A stretch of DNA of 64,000 nucleotides, from the NCBI RefSeq assembly GCF_000426665.1, contig NZ_KE384552.1, positions 81,789 through 145,788 of the forward strand. Reading direction: 5' to 3'. Under the pieces are notes generated by a model. It did no database searches and was not told the origin of the DNA. It saw nothing but the letters and a program-made list of their open reading frames with translations. This document shows, piece by piece, positions 7,199 through 17,031 of this stretch; the stretch's first letter is position 1; each line of letters begins with the position of its first letter. Position numbers and translations under genes: made by a program. This DNA is from Centipeda artemidis DSM 19719 (GTDB lineage Bacteria > Bacillota > Negativicutes > Selenomonadales > Selenomonadaceae).

Positions 7199-8707
7199 AT
7201 GCCCTTAACCCACGCCGACTTTATGAAGCTCGCAAACGGCAGCGACATCCGCGGCGTCGCCGTTCCCGGCGTTCCAGGCGAGCCCGTAACGCTGACCCCG
7301 GAGGCGGCGAACCGTATCGCGGCCGGCTTCATCCGTTTCCTCGCGGAAAAGACGGGCAAACACCCCGACGAACTGCGCATCGCCGTCGGGCACGACTCGC
7401 GCATCTCCGCACTCGCCATCAAGGACTGCGTGCTGACGGGCATCACCCACACGGGCGCACACGGCATCGACTGCGTACTCGCCTCGACGCCAGCCATGTT
7501 CATGGCGACCATCTTTGAGGATACTGCCGCCGACGGCTCCGTCATGATCACCGCGAGCCATCTCCCGTACAACCGCAACGGGCTGAAATTTTTCACCCCG
7601 GCAGGCGGCACGGACAAAGAGGATATCATCAAAATCCTCACATACGCATCGGAGGCGGAGGAGGCGCACGGTACGCTCGACCATGTGATGAAATTTGACC
7701 TCATCGGGCGTTACAGCGAATATCTCGTGGACAAAATCCGCACGGCGCTCGGCGGCGGTGCGCAGCCGCTCACAGGAATGCATATCGTCGTCGATGCGGG
7801 CAACGGCGCGGGCGGCTTTTTCGCCGGCCGCATCCTCACCCCGCTCGGCGCGGACACGACGGGCAGCCGCTACCTCGACCCGGACGGGCGTTTCCCGAAC
7901 CACGTGCCGAACCCCGAGGATCCCGCCGCCATGCGCGCCGTCAAGGAAGCCGTCATCGAGTCGGACGCCGACCTCGGGCTCATCTTCGACACCGATGTCG
8001 ACCGCATGAGCGCCGTACTCGCAGACGGCACGGACATCAGCAGGAACGCCCTCATTGCCATGATGGCGGCGATTCTCGCCCCCGACTATCCGGGCAGCAC
8101 CATCGTCACCGACTCCGTGACCTCCGACGGGCTCACCGAGTTCCTCGAAAATCATCTCGGGCTCAAACATCTCCGCTACATGCGCGGCTACAAGAACGTC
8201 ATCAACGAATGTATCCGCCGGAATGAAGCAGGGGAGGTCTCCCCGCTCGCGATTGAGACCTCGGGGCACGGCGCGCTCAGTGAGAACTACTACCTCGACG
8301 ACGGCGCGTATCTCGCGGTGAAACTCCTCATCGCCGCCGCAAAAGCGCACAGCGAGGGGCGCACCCTCGCGGATCTCATCGCCCCGCTGCGCGCCCCCAA
8401 GGAAGCGCGCGAGCTGCGCATCAAAATTGAAGGCGCGGACGATGTCAAAGCATACGGCACGAAGGTTCTCGCTGCATTCGAGCAGCGCGTACGGGATGCG
8501 GGTCTCTCGATTGCCGCCCCCTCCTACGAGGGCGTACGCGTCGTTTTCCCGGACGGCTGGGCACTCCTGCGCATATCCCTGCACGATCCGAATATGCCGC
8601 TCAATATCGAGTCGAACGCCGAGGGCGGCGCAGATGAGATTGAACGGCGCGTTAAATCATTTCTTTCCGGCTTTGACCATATCAATCTATCTTGTTTTAG
8701 CGTATAG
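7199..8707 (+). CDS. Phosphohexomutase (phosphomannomutase/phosphoglucomutase family)
   Basis: About 502 residues. Family motifs in order are GHDSRISA (substrate loop), ITASHLPYNRNGLKF with the catalytic phosphoserine, the metal loop DTDVDR, and ETSGHGALSENY for sugar recognition. The metal loop keeps all three Asp residues but has Thr where many members have Gly (DGDxDR). It interconverts hexose 1- and 6-phosphates, feeding envelope polysaccharide synthesis. Start is the ATG at 7199, six bases after AAGGAGG; the earlier ATG at 7193 directly abuts that site. It sits near the SIS protein, suggesting shared envelope-sugar metabolism. Confidence 0.85.
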   Translation: MPLTHADFMKLANGSDIRGVAVPGVPGEPVTLTPEAANRIAAGFIRFLAEKTGKHPDELRIAVGHDSRISALAIKDCVLTGITHTGAHGIDCVLASTPAMFMATIFEDTAADGSVMITASHLPYNRNGLKFFTPAGGTDKEDIIKILTYASEAEEAHGTLDHVMKFDLIGRYSEYLVDKIRTALGGGAQPLTGMHIVVDAGNGAGGFFAGRILTPLGADTTGSRYLDPDGRFPNHVPNPEDPAAMRAVKEAVIESDADLGLIFDTDVDRMSAVLADGTDISRNALIAMMAAILAPDYPGSTIVTDSVTSDGLTEFLENHLGLKHLRYMRGYKNVINECIRRNEAGEVSPLAIETSGHGALSENYYLDDGAYLAVKLLIAAAKAHSEGRTLADLIAPLRAPKEARELRIKIEGADDVKAYGTKVLAAFEQRVRDAGLSIAAPSYEGVRVVFPDGWALLRISLHDPNMPLNIESNAEGGADEIERRVKSFLSGFDHINLSCFSV

Positions 8708-8793
8708 TACAGAATACTCCTACCACACACTTCCTTCTTCAATAGAGAGGCAGTGCGTTTTTCATAAAAAGGATATATTTTCTGCTTGGACTG

Positions 8794-8802
8794 TGCTATA
8801 AT
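8794..8802 (+). promoter_or_regulatory. Extended -10 promoter for the GGDEF gene
   Basis: TGCTATAAT is an extended -10 sequence about 80 bases before the GGDEF start codon. No good -35 box is visible, as expected for extended -10 promoters. Confidence 0.5.
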
Positions 8803-8880
8803 GAAAAAAATATGTAAATATATCTGCAATCAAATTAATGTTCTTATTGGGGAGAATATGGCAGCTGGGGGGATGCCTGT

Positions 8881-10602
8881 ATGAACAAGATTGTATCTTT
8901 CCCGCGGGGCAATTGGATTACCCTGCTTTCCGTTACATTGCTGACACTCATCGTTGCCTCGGCATGGCATACACTCAAGACACCGCTCGATCCCTCGATC
9001 CAGGCGGAGTACGCGTACATCGAGGGCGAACCGGACTATAAGGATGTCATTGGATTCCGTGCGGATCGCTACGATTGGTACCCTTATGATTTTCCGGTGC
9101 CGCCAAAGGTGCCGAAGGGAACGACGACCGTTTATATTTCGTTTGAGATTCCGGTTTCGGCACGGTTCGTCGGCGATCACATCCTTTTCACAACGTCAAA
9201 TCAGGACGCCTATGTCTACGTGGACAACGATCTCGTCTACACACACGGCGATTGGTCGTCGCTGCTCGACACGCGCGGGCGTGCGTTTCACTATGTGCAC
9301 TTTGACAGCAATCTCGCGGGCAAGCGCCTGACCATCATGCTGCACAGCACCGATCCGAACTGGCTCGGCAGCATCGGCTATCTCGCATTTGGCAACGAGG
9401 GCAGCCTTATACGCAAACTCAGTACGACGGATGCCATCTACATCTCGAGTTTGTCGATTGCCGTCACGCTGATCATGCTCCTACTCGTGGGGCTCATGTG
9501 GCGCGACTCGACACACAGGCGAAAGACCCATCTCTATCTCATCACATTCCTCGGCGTCTTTATCCTATGGACGGCGGGAACCTCATCGTTCTTTCCCCGC
9601 GTCTTCGGCATGAGCCACCTATGGTGGGAGCTCCATCTCGTCACGCTTTATATCCTGCCGCTTTCCGTGATCCCGGTCATCCGGGAGATCGTCTCGCCGC
9701 GCTTCATCGGGCGGATCCAATCGACCTGGCGCATCTTTGTCCTGGTCTTTGCCGTCTCATCGCTGACCGAGATTGTCGGTCTGAGCGGCTATACGAATTT
9801 CCTCTACATCTATTATCCGGTTCTGCTCGTCGGGTTCCTCGTACTCATCCACGCCGTGATCCGCTCGAGCTGGAAGCATCACCCTGCGTGCCGCTACGCC
9901 TCTTTGACGCTCATCTCGTTCGTCATCTTCGGCGGCATCGACGCCTATCATTGGGAGTACCATCAAACGGCGGTCATGCTCGCAACGACGGTATTTTCCG
10001 TCTATACGACCCTGCCGTTCATCTTCTTCCTCATGCGCGAGCAAATGCTGAGTGACGCAAAACTCGCCCGCGAGAATACGGAGCTCTCGCAGGAGCTGCG
10101 CGAGTCGCAGGAAGAGGCGGTGCGGGACGCACTCACGGGCTGCTATAACCGGCTCCAGCTCCAAAAAAGTTTCGATGCATTTTCTGCGCTTGCCAATGAG
10201 CGCGGATTCAAATTCTCGTTTGCGATCTTTGATGTGGATCATTTCAAGTCGGTCAACGATACGAAGGGGCATCTCGAGGGTGATAACGTACTCAAAAAGA
10301 TCGCGCGCACCGTACACGACGAGATCGACCGCCGCCATGTGTTCATCCGCTACGGCGGCGACGAGTTTATACTGCTCGCCCTGCACTATGATCTCGAGAC
10401 GATGGCCGCATTCTGCGAGGAGCTGCGCCGCAAGCTCGAGGCCGCCCTCGCCGGTGTGACCATGAGCTTTGGCGTATCCACATGGCACGGAGACAAGGAT
10501 CGCCTGCGCGCCCTCATTGACCGTGCCGACCGCGCGCTCTACGTCTCCAAGGAAAAGGGGCGCAACGCCGTCTCCACCGAGAACGAGGAGACCGACGGCT
10601 AG
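8881..10602 (+). CDS. Membrane GGDEF diguanylate cyclase with extracytoplasmic sensor region
   Basis: 573 residues. An N-terminal membrane anchor (about 12-32) is followed by an extracytoplasmic beta-rich region to about 175. Seven or so membrane helices follow (about 185-385), then a short coiled coil and a GGDEF domain with ALTGCYNR, FDVDHFKSVND and the active site YGGDEF near residue 490. It is predicted to make cyclic di-GMP from GTP. No RxxD inhibitory site is seen five residues before GGDEF. The layout resembles 7TM-DISM sensors. Start ATG after GGGGGGATGCCTGT. No c-di-GMP effector is visible nearby. Confidence 0.85.
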   Translation: MNKIVSFPRGNWITLLSVTLLTLIVASAWHTLKTPLDPSIQAEYAYIEGEPDYKDVIGFRADRYDWYPYDFPVPPKVPKGTTTVYISFEIPVSARFVGDHILFTTSNQDAYVYVDNDLVYTHGDWSSLLDTRGRAFHYVHFDSNLAGKRLTIMLHSTDPNWLGSIGYLAFGNEGSLIRKLSTTDAIYISSLSIAVTLIMLLLVGLMWRDSTHRRKTHLYLITFLGVFILWTAGTSSFFPRVFGMSHLWWELHLVTLYILPLSVIPVIREIVSPRFIGRIQSTWRIFVLVFAVSSLTEIVGLSGYTNFLYIYYPVLLVGFLVLIHAVIRSSWKHHPACRYASLTLISFVIFGGIDAYHWEYHQTAVMLATTVFSVYTTLPFIFFLMREQMLSDAKLARENTELSQELRESQEEAVRDALTGCYNRLQLQKSFDAFSALANERGFKFSFAIFDVDHFKSVNDTKGHLEGDNVLKKIARTVHDEIDRRHVFIRYGGDEFILLALHYDLETMAAFCEELRRKLEAALAGVTMSFGVSTWHGDKDRLRALIDRADRALYVSKEKGRNAVSTENEETDG

Positions 10603-10619
10603 AAATCTTCCATATGCCA

Positions 10620-10653
10620 AAGGTCATCCGCAGCAAACTGTGGCGGGTGACCT
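10620..10653 (+). terminator. Hairpin between GGDEF and DUF805 genes
   Basis: AGGTCATCCGC...GCGGGTGACCT forms a stem just after the GGDEF stop. The T run after it is weak. A second hairpin (GCAAGCC...GGCTTGC) follows at about 10678-10700. Confidence 0.4.
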
Positions 10654-10718
10654 ATTTGATTGAAAATTTTTCATGCTGCAAGCCTTCGGAACGGCTTGCG
10701 GCACCGGGAGGAGTCTTT

Positions 10719-11117
10719 ATGCATACGGTATCGTCCCTGCGCTTTTTCACCATGGTGGGTCGATTGTCCCGGCGCAGTTTTGCCCTAACGCTCGCCGCGC
10801 TGTTCGGCGGGACGGGGCTTTTTCTCACGTTTTATAATAATCTGACTCTCCCGATTGTCTACGGTGTCTCCACTTCTTTCCCCGGTGAGCCGCTTCGGGC
10901 ATTCCGGCTCCTCAACACCGCAAGTTCTCTGCCTGCATTCTTCATCGGTCTGTTCCTCTTCCCGCTGCTCGCCGTCCCCGCCGCCATTCTCTCATTCCAC
11001 AATGCGGTGCCGAGCCTGATCTCCGCTGCGCTCGTCTCACTCACCGTCCTCTGCTGCATCGTCAGTATTGTCAGTATCGCCCGTTTGCTCCAAAAGGACA
11101 CCCGACAATACATTTGA
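10719..11117 (+). CDS. DUF805-like membrane protein
   Basis: About 132 residues. The N-terminal FFTMVGRLSRRSFALTLAALFGG matches the GRLSRRxF entry motif of the DUF805 units in the downstream genes. It has three or four hydrophobic helices and a short basic C-terminus. Start ATG at 10719 follows GGGAGGAGTCTTT. It lacks the usual IRRLHDxN loop of complete DUF805 proteins, so it may be a divergent or truncated member. Function unknown; first of three neighbouring DUF805 genes. Confidence 0.6.
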   Translation: MHTVSSLRFFTMVGRLSRRSFALTLAALFGGTGLFLTFYNNLTLPIVYGVSTSFPGEPLRAFRLLNTASSLPAFFIGLFLFPLLAVPAAILSFHNAVPSLISAALVSLTVLCCIVSIVSIARLLQKDTRQYI

Positions 11118-11181
11118 GCTGCGGCACGTTTCTATGGTATAATGATAAACGTACGATCATCGTATTATGAAAGGAGCTGTT

Positions 11182-11685
11182 ATGCACACCATCGACAACG
11201 GAATCAAGGAGAACTTCTTCAACTATGAAGGACGTCTCAATCGGAAACGCTATCTCTTCCGCAACCTTGCGCTGTTCGGCATCGGCTTTGCACTTTACAT
11301 CATCATCATGATCCTCTTTATAATCGCCGCCGGCATCCAGCCGCAGCCCGCACAGAACGGGGGGGCACTTACGGCGGCGATGCTCGGTCTATATGGTCTG
11401 TTCTTCCTGCTCTGCCTGCCGCTCACGGTCTCCGCCTACATGCTGATGATCCGCCGTCTGCACGATCTCAATATGTCGGGCTTCTTCTGCCTCCTGAATT
11501 TCGTGCCGCTCGTCAACATCGGCCTCGGGCTCTACCTGTTCTTCAAAAAGGGAACCGAGGGCGACAACGACTACGGTTCCGATCCTCTCGATATGACGGG
11601 GTATGTCTACGGCGAGACTGCGCCCGCAGTGCCGGAGCATAACGACAATCCCTACGCCCGCACAGATACCGCGCCGAAAGAATAA
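11182..11685 (+). CDS. DUF805 family membrane protein
   Basis: About 167 residues. It has the DUF805 signature: YEGRLNRKRYLFRNLAL at the entry of the first helix, and the loop IRRLHDLNMSGFFCLL before the last helices, then FFKKGTEGDNDYG. Four membrane segments are likely. Start chosen at 11182 because AAAGGAG lies six bases upstream, while the ATG at 11167 has none. DUF805 proteins occur widely without an established role. A terminator follows. Confidence 0.85.
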   Translation: MHTIDNGIKENFFNYEGRLNRKRYLFRNLALFGIGFALYIIIMILFIIAAGIQPQPAQNGGALTAAMLGLYGLFFLLCLPLTVSAYMLMIRRLHDLNMSGFFCLLNFVPLVNIGLGLYLFFKKGTEGDNDYGSDPLDMTGYVYGETAPAVPEHNDNPYARTDTAPKE

Positions 11686-11698
11686 TATCATATGAAAC

Positions 11699-11746
11699 GA
11701 GGGGGTGCCGCACGAGTTTGTTTCGTGTGACACCCCTTTGCTTTTC
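11699..11746 (+). terminator. Rho-independent terminator
   Basis: GAGGGGGTG..CACGA loop TCGTG..CACCCCTTT forms a strong stem followed by a T-rich tail, right after the DUF805 gene. Confidence 0.75.
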
Positions 11747-11796
11747 CTCTGCACAGCTTTTAATGTTTTCACGATACCGTAAATGAAAGGATTCCC

Positions 11797-13392
11797 ATGC
11801 ACCCGATCGACCATGGCTTCCGCGCCCACTTCTTCGCGTGGCGCGGCCGTCTCAACCGCATGCGTCATTTCAAGCGGCAGCTTGCCGTCTTCGGCCTCAT
11901 GTGCGCAGCGATGCTCCTGCTTGCCTCCGTCTTAGATCTGCTCAGTCCGCATTTGCGCCATAGTGAAATCGTCACATGGATCATCATAGCTCTCATGGGG
12001 GTCGTGGTACTTACATACGCTGTATCCAGTGTCATGCTCCAGATTCGCCGCCTGCACGACCTTAACCTGTCAGGCTTCTTCCTGCTGCTCCGCCTCGTCC
12101 CGTTCGTCGATGTCATCCTCTGTCTGTATCTCATATTTGCAAAGGGAACGGAGGGCGACAACCGGTTCGGTCACGATCCGCTCGGATCCGCCGACATACG
12201 CGATTTCACGAAAGAACCACCCCCCGTATGCGCCGCCCCCGGCACACCCGCCACACAGCAAGGCGAAAATCACAATAGGCACACAAAGAAGGGAGAATAT
12301 ATCCCCCTTGATCTTTTTTCCCGCAGCGGCAGGCTCTCGCGGCGTGATTTTGCACTGACCGTCGGCATCCTATTCGGGGGCTCCGGCCTTATATTCCTGC
12401 TCCTAGAGGTGCTCTCCATTCCTCTCATCTACTACGTCGCGGCATTTTTCTTTCGCGATATGACGGCTGCATTCTGGACGATGATGACCGGCGCTTGGTT
12501 CATCGCCTGTATCGCCGTTTGCCTCGCCCTGTTGACGCTCTCGCTCCCCGCCGTCATTCGCCGTCTGCACGATATGAACTGCAGCGGCTGGCTCGCCCTG
12601 CCGCTCGTCCCGTGCTCGCTCATCATCCTTGGGCTCACGCTCGTCTCGTCCCTCCTAAGCATCGGCATTACCTTGTCGGTGATGATCAGCGGCACCCCGA
12701 CCGGATACATCGGCGGATTCCACTTGACGACTGATATGAATGATATTCTCGACGGCTCGATTTTTTTCATCGTTCTCATATTTATGGTCACCCTTCCGCT
12801 CCTATCAGCCTACGCTGCATTTCTCTTCTTCAAAAAAGGCAGTCCCGTTGAGAACCGCTGGGGGGCTCCGTCTATCTCTAATAAGCTCCCGCCTATGCGC
12901 GCGGCCTTCCTTTCCACGAACGGCGGTATTGAGCGCAGGCCGTTCATCGTACAAACGCTGTTGCTCCTTACTGCCGCGGGCATCATCGTCCCAACTGCCC
13001 TATATCTCGTCAGCGTTCCGATATTCTTTATCCTCATAGGGCTCGGCCTCCTGCCATTCGGCACACATATGCACCTATTCGCCATGGCTCCGGCGCTTTA
13101 TCCCATCGCTGCGCTCCCGCTCGTCATCCGCCGCCTGCGCACGCTTGGACGCAGTCCCTATGAAGCGGTCTTTGTCTTCGCTCCGCTCATTCCCATTCCC
13201 TTCGCGCTCTTGCCGATATCGGAATCCTTCGGTATCCTGCAATTTATCTCATTCGCCCACGATATACCGCTCCGCAGGCTCCTCGACCCGCTCGTCGTCG
13301 CGCCAACCGACGGCTCCCTCATGTTCGCCGCATTCTCCTTCGTCTGTGCCGTCGCCGGCATCATCGGCATTGCCCGACTCGTCAAAAAATGA
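11797..13392 (+). CDS. Triple DUF805 membrane protein
   Basis: 531 residues containing three DUF805-like units. Unit 1 (about 8-150) has WRGRLNRMRHF and IRRLHDLNLSGFFLLL, ending AKGTEGDNRFG. Unit 2 (about 165-370) has RSGRLSRRDFALTVG and IRRLHDMNCSGWLALP, ending FFKKGSPVENRWG. Unit 3 (about 385-531) has NGGIERRPFIVQT and IRRLRTLGRSPYE and is more divergent. About a dozen membrane helices are expected. Start ATG after GAAAGGATTCCC. Fusion of repeated units suggests that DUF805 proteins work as oligomers; this is inference. Confidence 0.8.
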   Translation: MHPIDHGFRAHFFAWRGRLNRMRHFKRQLAVFGLMCAAMLLLASVLDLLSPHLRHSEIVTWIIIALMGVVVLTYAVSSVMLQIRRLHDLNLSGFFLLLRLVPFVDVILCLYLIFAKGTEGDNRFGHDPLGSADIRDFTKEPPPVCAAPGTPATQQGENHNRHTKKGEYIPLDLFSRSGRLSRRDFALTVGILFGGSGLIFLLLEVLSIPLIYYVAAFFFRDMTAAFWTMMTGAWFIACIAVCLALLTLSLPAVIRRLHDMNCSGWLALPLVPCSLIILGLTLVSSLLSIGITLSVMISGTPTGYIGGFHLTTDMNDILDGSIFFIVLIFMVTLPLLSAYAAFLFFKKGSPVENRWGAPSISNKLPPMRAAFLSTNGGIERRPFIVQTLLLLTAAGIIVPTALYLVSVPIFFILIGLGLLPFGTHMHLFAMAPALYPIAALPLVIRRLRTLGRSPYEAVFVFAPLIPIPFALLPISESFGILQFISFAHDIPLRRLLDPLVVAPTDGSLMFAAFSFVCAVAGIIGIARLVKK

Positions 13393-13413
13393 AAATTGAG
13401 CCGCAATGAAAAG

Positions 13414-13456
13414 AACGGAGCCGATGCACAGCGAAAATGTGCGTCGGCTCCGTTTT
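13414..13456. terminator. Bidirectional terminator between triple-DUF805 gene and gyrA
   Basis: AACGGAGCCGATGCAC, a short loop, then GTGCGTCGGCTCCGTT followed by TTCT on the plus strand. The convergent gyrA gene can use the same stem on the minus strand, followed by TTCTTTTC. Confidence 0.8.
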
Positions 13457-13477
13457 CTATGCGGGTTTTATATTTTC

Positions 13478-15925
13478 TTATTCCATCGGCGGATCGACGG
13501 TCATGTTCATGGTTGCCATGGAGGCGACGCGGTCGTTCTCGGCGATGGTCATGAGCTTGACGCCCTGCGTGTTGCGGCTGATGAGGGAAATCTCGTCGAC
13601 GGTCGTGCGGATGACGATGCCCTCGGTCGTGATGAGCATCAGCTCTTGACTGCCGCGGACGACGCGGATGCCGACGACGGGTCCCGTTTTCTCCGTGACC
13701 TTCATATTGATAAGCCCTTTGCCGCCGCGCGTCTGCGTGCGGTACTCGTCCGCCGCGGTGCGCTTGCCGTAGCCGCCCTCGGTGACGGTGAGCACCTCCG
13801 AACCGCTCTTGAGGATGTCCATGGCGACGACCTCGTCCCCGTCGGAGAGGGTGATGCCGCGCACGCCGCGCGCGATGCGTCCCATGGAGCGCACGCCGTC
13901 CTCGGGGAAGGTGATCGCCTTGCCGTGGCGCGTGCCGAGCATGATGCGGTTCTCGCCGTCCGTGAACTTCACGCCGATGAGTTCGTCGTCCTCGTCGAGG
14001 TTGACGGCGCGCAGTCCGCTCTTCCTGATATTCGCAAATTCGGCGAGCGGGGTCTTTTTCACGACGCCCTTGCGCGTGCCAAGGAAGAGGAAGCGGTCGG
14101 GCTTGAACTCGCGTACCTGAATGACGGCGGTGATGCGCTCGTCCGCTTCGACGGCGAGCAGGTTGACGATCGCCGTGCCCTTTGCAGCGCGCCCGCTCTC
14201 GGGGATTTCGTATGCCTTCAGCACAAAGGCGCGCCCACGGTTCGTAAAGAAGAGGATCTCGTGATGCGTGGTCGTGATGAGGAGATCGCTCACGATGTCC
14301 GTTTCCTTTGTCCCCATGCCCTTCACCCCGACGCCGCCGCGCCGCTGCCGGCGGTAGGTGTCGAGCGGGATGCGCTTGATGTAGTTGCTCATGGTGAGGG
14401 TGACGACGACGTCCTCCTCCGCGATGAGGTCTTTGATGTCCATCTCGCTCGCGTCGAACGTGATCTCTGTGCGGCGCTCGTCGCCGTACTTGTCGCGCAC
14501 CTCGATGAGCTCGTTTTTGATGATGGCGAGGACTTTATTGCGGTCGGCAAGGATGCTCTTGAACTCTTCGATCGCGGCGAGCACCTCTTGATACTCCTGC
14601 TCGATCTTTTCGCGTTCGAGTCCCGTGAGACGCTGGAGACGCAGATCGAGGATCGCCTGCGCCTGTTTTTCGGTGAGCTTGAAGCCCTCCATGAGCGCAG
14701 TGCGCGCGATGTCGGCGGTGCGGCTCTCGCGGATGGTCGTGATCACGGCGTCGAGGTGATCGAGCGCGATGGTCAGTCCTTCGAGGATATGGGCGCGTGC
14801 CTCCGCCTTTGCGAGCTCGTACTGCGTGCGCCGCGTGATGACGGTCTCTTGGTGACTAATATAATGCCCAAGGACTGACCGCAAATTCATGATAACGGGC
14901 TGTCCGTCCACGAGCGCGAGCATGATGACGCCGAAGCTGTCTTGGAGCTGCGTGTGTTTATAAAGTTGGTTGAGGATGACGTTCGGCGCGCTGTCGCGGC
15001 GCAGCTCGATGACGATGCGCATCCCGCTGCGGTCGGATTCGTCGCGCAAATCGGTGATGCCGTCGATCTGCTTGTCGCGGACGAGTTCGGCGATTTTCTC
15101 GATAAGCCGCGCCTTGTTGACCTGATACGGGAGCTCCGTGACGATGATGCGCGGCTTGCCGTTACTCATGGTCTCGATGTGGGCGCGCGCGCGCATCTTG
15201 ATGACGCCGCGTCCCGTGGTATATGCCTTGCGGATCTCCTCCGTGCCGAGGATGAGCCCCGCCGTCGGGAAGTCGGGGCCTTTGATGACGCCCATCAGCT
15301 CCTCGACGGTCGTATCCGGGTTGTCGATGAGCATGAGCGTGCCGTTGATGACCTCGGTCATGTTGTGCGGCGGGATGTTCGTCGCCATGCCGACCGCGAT
15401 GCCCGCTGTGCCGTTGACGAGGAGCTGCGGGAACTTTGCCGGCAGGACGGTCGGTTCTTTCTCCGAGCCGTCGTAGTTGTCCGTGAAGTCGACCGTTTCC
15501 TTGTCGATGTCGCGCAGCATCAGCTCCGAGATTTTCGACATGCGCACTTCGGTGTAGCGCATCGCCGCCGCCGAATCGCCGTCGACCGAGCCGAAATTGC
15601 CGTGCCCGTCGGCGAGCATGTAGCGCATGGAGAAATCCTGCGCCATGCGCACGATGGCGTCGTAGACGGAGCTGTCGCCGTGCGGGTGATATTTACCGAG
15701 CACTTCACCGACGATACGCGCCGATTTTTTGTACGGCTTCGTGCTCGTCATGCCGGAGCCCTGCATCGCGTAGAGGATGCGGCGGTGCACCGGCTTGAGC
15801 CCGTCGCGCACGTCCGGCAGTGCGCGCGCCACGATGACGCTCATCGCGTAGTCGATGTAGGAGTTCTTCATCTCGTGCTCGAGATTGACCGGGACGACGC
15901 GGCCCTCTCCAAAATTCAAATCCAA
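13478..15925 (-). CDS. gyrA: DNA gyrase subunit A
   Basis: About 815 residues. The breakage-reunion domain shows the quinolone-region sequence [16 protein letters not shown], with Ser and Asp at the usual sites. The catalytic Tyr is in [10 protein letters not shown]. The GyrA box reads QRRGGVG in front of a C-terminal wrapping domain made of repeated blades. With GyrB it introduces negative supercoils using ATP. Start set at TTG 15925 (M-DLNFGEGR) because GAGGTG lies close upstream; an ATG at 15952 would add nine basic residues. Unlike many Firmicutes, gyrA is not next to gyrB: it lies 27 kb away on the other strand. Confidence 0.97.
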   Translation of the reverse strand: MDLNFGEGRVVPVNLEHEMKNSYIDYAMSVIVARALPDVRDGLKPVHRRILYAMQGSGMTSTKPYKKSARIVGEVLGKYHPHGDSSVYDAIVRMAQDFSMRYMLADGHGNFGSVDGDSAAAMRYTEVRMSKISELMLRDIDKETVDFTDNYDGSEKEPTVLPAKFPQLLVNGTAGIAVGMATNIPPHNMTEVINGTLMLIDNPDTTVEELMGVIKGPDFPTAGLILGTEEIRKAYTTGRGVIKMRARAHIETMSNGKPRIIVTELPYQVNKARLIEKIAELVRDKQIDGITDLRDESDRSGMRIVIELRRDSAPNVILNQLYKHTQLQDSFGVIMLALVDGQPVIMNLRSVLGHYISHQETVITRRTQYELAKAEARAHILEGLTIALDHLDAVITTIRESRTADIARTALMEGFKLTEKQAQAILDLRLQRLTGLEREKIEQEYQEVLAAIEEFKSILADRNKVLAIIKNELIEVRDKYGDERRTEITFDASEMDIKDLIAEEDVVVTLTMSNYIKRIPLDTYRRQRRGGVGVKGMGTKETDIVSDLLITTTHHEILFFTNRGRAFVLKAYEIPESGRAAKGTAIVNLLAVEADERITAVIQVREFKPDRFLFLGTRKGVVKKTPLAEFANIRKSGLRAVNLDEDDELIGVKFTDGENRIMLGTRHGKAITFPEDGVRSMGRIARGVRGITLSDGDEVVAMDILKSGSEVLTVTEGGYGKRTAADEYRTQTRGGKGLINMKVTEKTGPVVGIRVVRGSQELMLITTEGIVIRTTVDEISLISRNTQGVKLMTIAENDRVASMATMNMTVDPPME

Positions 15926-16106
15926 AATGTCACCTCTTCGTGTTCGTCTCATAAAAATCCACGGTCATTATAGCATTTTCACGGGGAAAAGTCTACGCAC
16001 GGGGCGACAGGATTGCCGATAACGGCAAAATTATCGGATTTTATCATTTGTATTACGTTGTTTTCTTGCCGATTATATCCTATAATAAGAAATATGGAGG
16101 TAGTTT

Positions 16107-17003
16107 ATGACGTATGTATCGGTGTCGGAACTGGCGAAAAAGTGGGAGATCTCAGAGCGCACCGTGCGCAATTACTGTGCGGCAGGGCGTATTCCAAACG
16201 CCTTTATCACGGGCAAGACATGGAACATCCCCGCGGACACGCAGCGTCCGGGGCGCGCAAATGCGAGGTCAACCACGCCGAAGAATCTGGCGGAGGTGCT
16301 GCGCGCAGAAAAAAAAGACCGCGTCAAGGGCGGCATCTATCACAAGATACAAATCGAATTTACCTATAATTCCAACCATATGGAGGGAAGCCGCCTGACC
16401 CACGACCAAACGCGTTATATTTACGAAACGAACACGATTGCCGCAGAAACCGGAGCGGTCAATGTCGACGATATCGTGGAAACGGCAAACCACTTCCGCT
16501 GTATCGACCTCGCCATCGAGCAGGCAAATTACGCACTGAGCGAAGTTTTTATCAAGACGCTCCACCGAACGCTCAAGACCGGAACCCGCGACGCACGCAT
16601 AGGGCGGTTCCCGGCGGGCGCATACAAAACGCTGCCCAACGAGGTCGGCGGGCGCCGTACCGCGGCGCCGGAAGAGGTACCGGAACGAATCCGGGCACTG
16701 CTGCGCCGCTACCGCATCGTGAAGAAAAAAACATTCGAAGACCTCATCTCGTTTCACTATGAATTTGAGGCAATCCACCCGTTCCAGGACGGCAACGGAC
16801 GCGTGGGGCGGCTGATCCTGCTGAAAGAATGCCTCCGACACGGCATTGTTCCGTTTATCATCGACGAAGACCTAAAAATGTTCTATTACCGCGGGCTGCG
16901 CGAATGGACGTCGGAACGCGGCTATCTGATAGATACCTGCCTTTCGGCGCAGGATAAATTCAAGGCGTATCTGGACTATTTCCGCGTGCCGTACAGGAAA
17001 TAG
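16107..17003 (+). CDS. Fic-family AMP transferase with N-terminal helix-turn-helix
   Basis: 298 residues. Residues 1-50 look like a MerR-type helix-turn-helix (VSELAKKWEISERTVRNYC). The Fic core carries HPFQDGNGRVGRLILLKE, the catalytic HPFxDGNGR motif, near residue 225. An inhibitory-type motif SNHMEG sits N-terminal to the core, as in self-inhibited class II Fic proteins. Fic enzymes transfer AMP or other nucleotides to target proteins. Start ATG after GGAGGTAGTTT. No separate antitoxin gene is seen, which fits internal inhibition. The target is unknown. Confidence 0.9.
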   Translation: MTYVSVSELAKKWEISERTVRNYCAAGRIPNAFITGKTWNIPADTQRPGRANARSTTPKNLAEVLRAEKKDRVKGGIYHKIQIEFTYNSNHMEGSRLTHDQTRYIYETNTIAAETGAVNVDDIVETANHFRCIDLAIEQANYALSEVFIKTLHRTLKTGTRDARIGRFPAGAYKTLPNEVGGRRTAAPEEVPERIRALLRRYRIVKKKTFEDLISFHYEFEAIHPFQDGNGRVGRLILLKECLRHGIVPFIIDEDLKMFYYRGLREWTSERGYLIDTCLSAQDKFKAYLDYFRVPYRK

Positions 17004-17031
17004 ACCCGAGTATATAGGAAAGGCGGTCACT

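Noticed and set aside
13406..14878. A 490-codon frame antisense to gyrA
   Set aside because: GC-rich codon bias produces long mirror frames; gyrA on the other strand is unambiguous.
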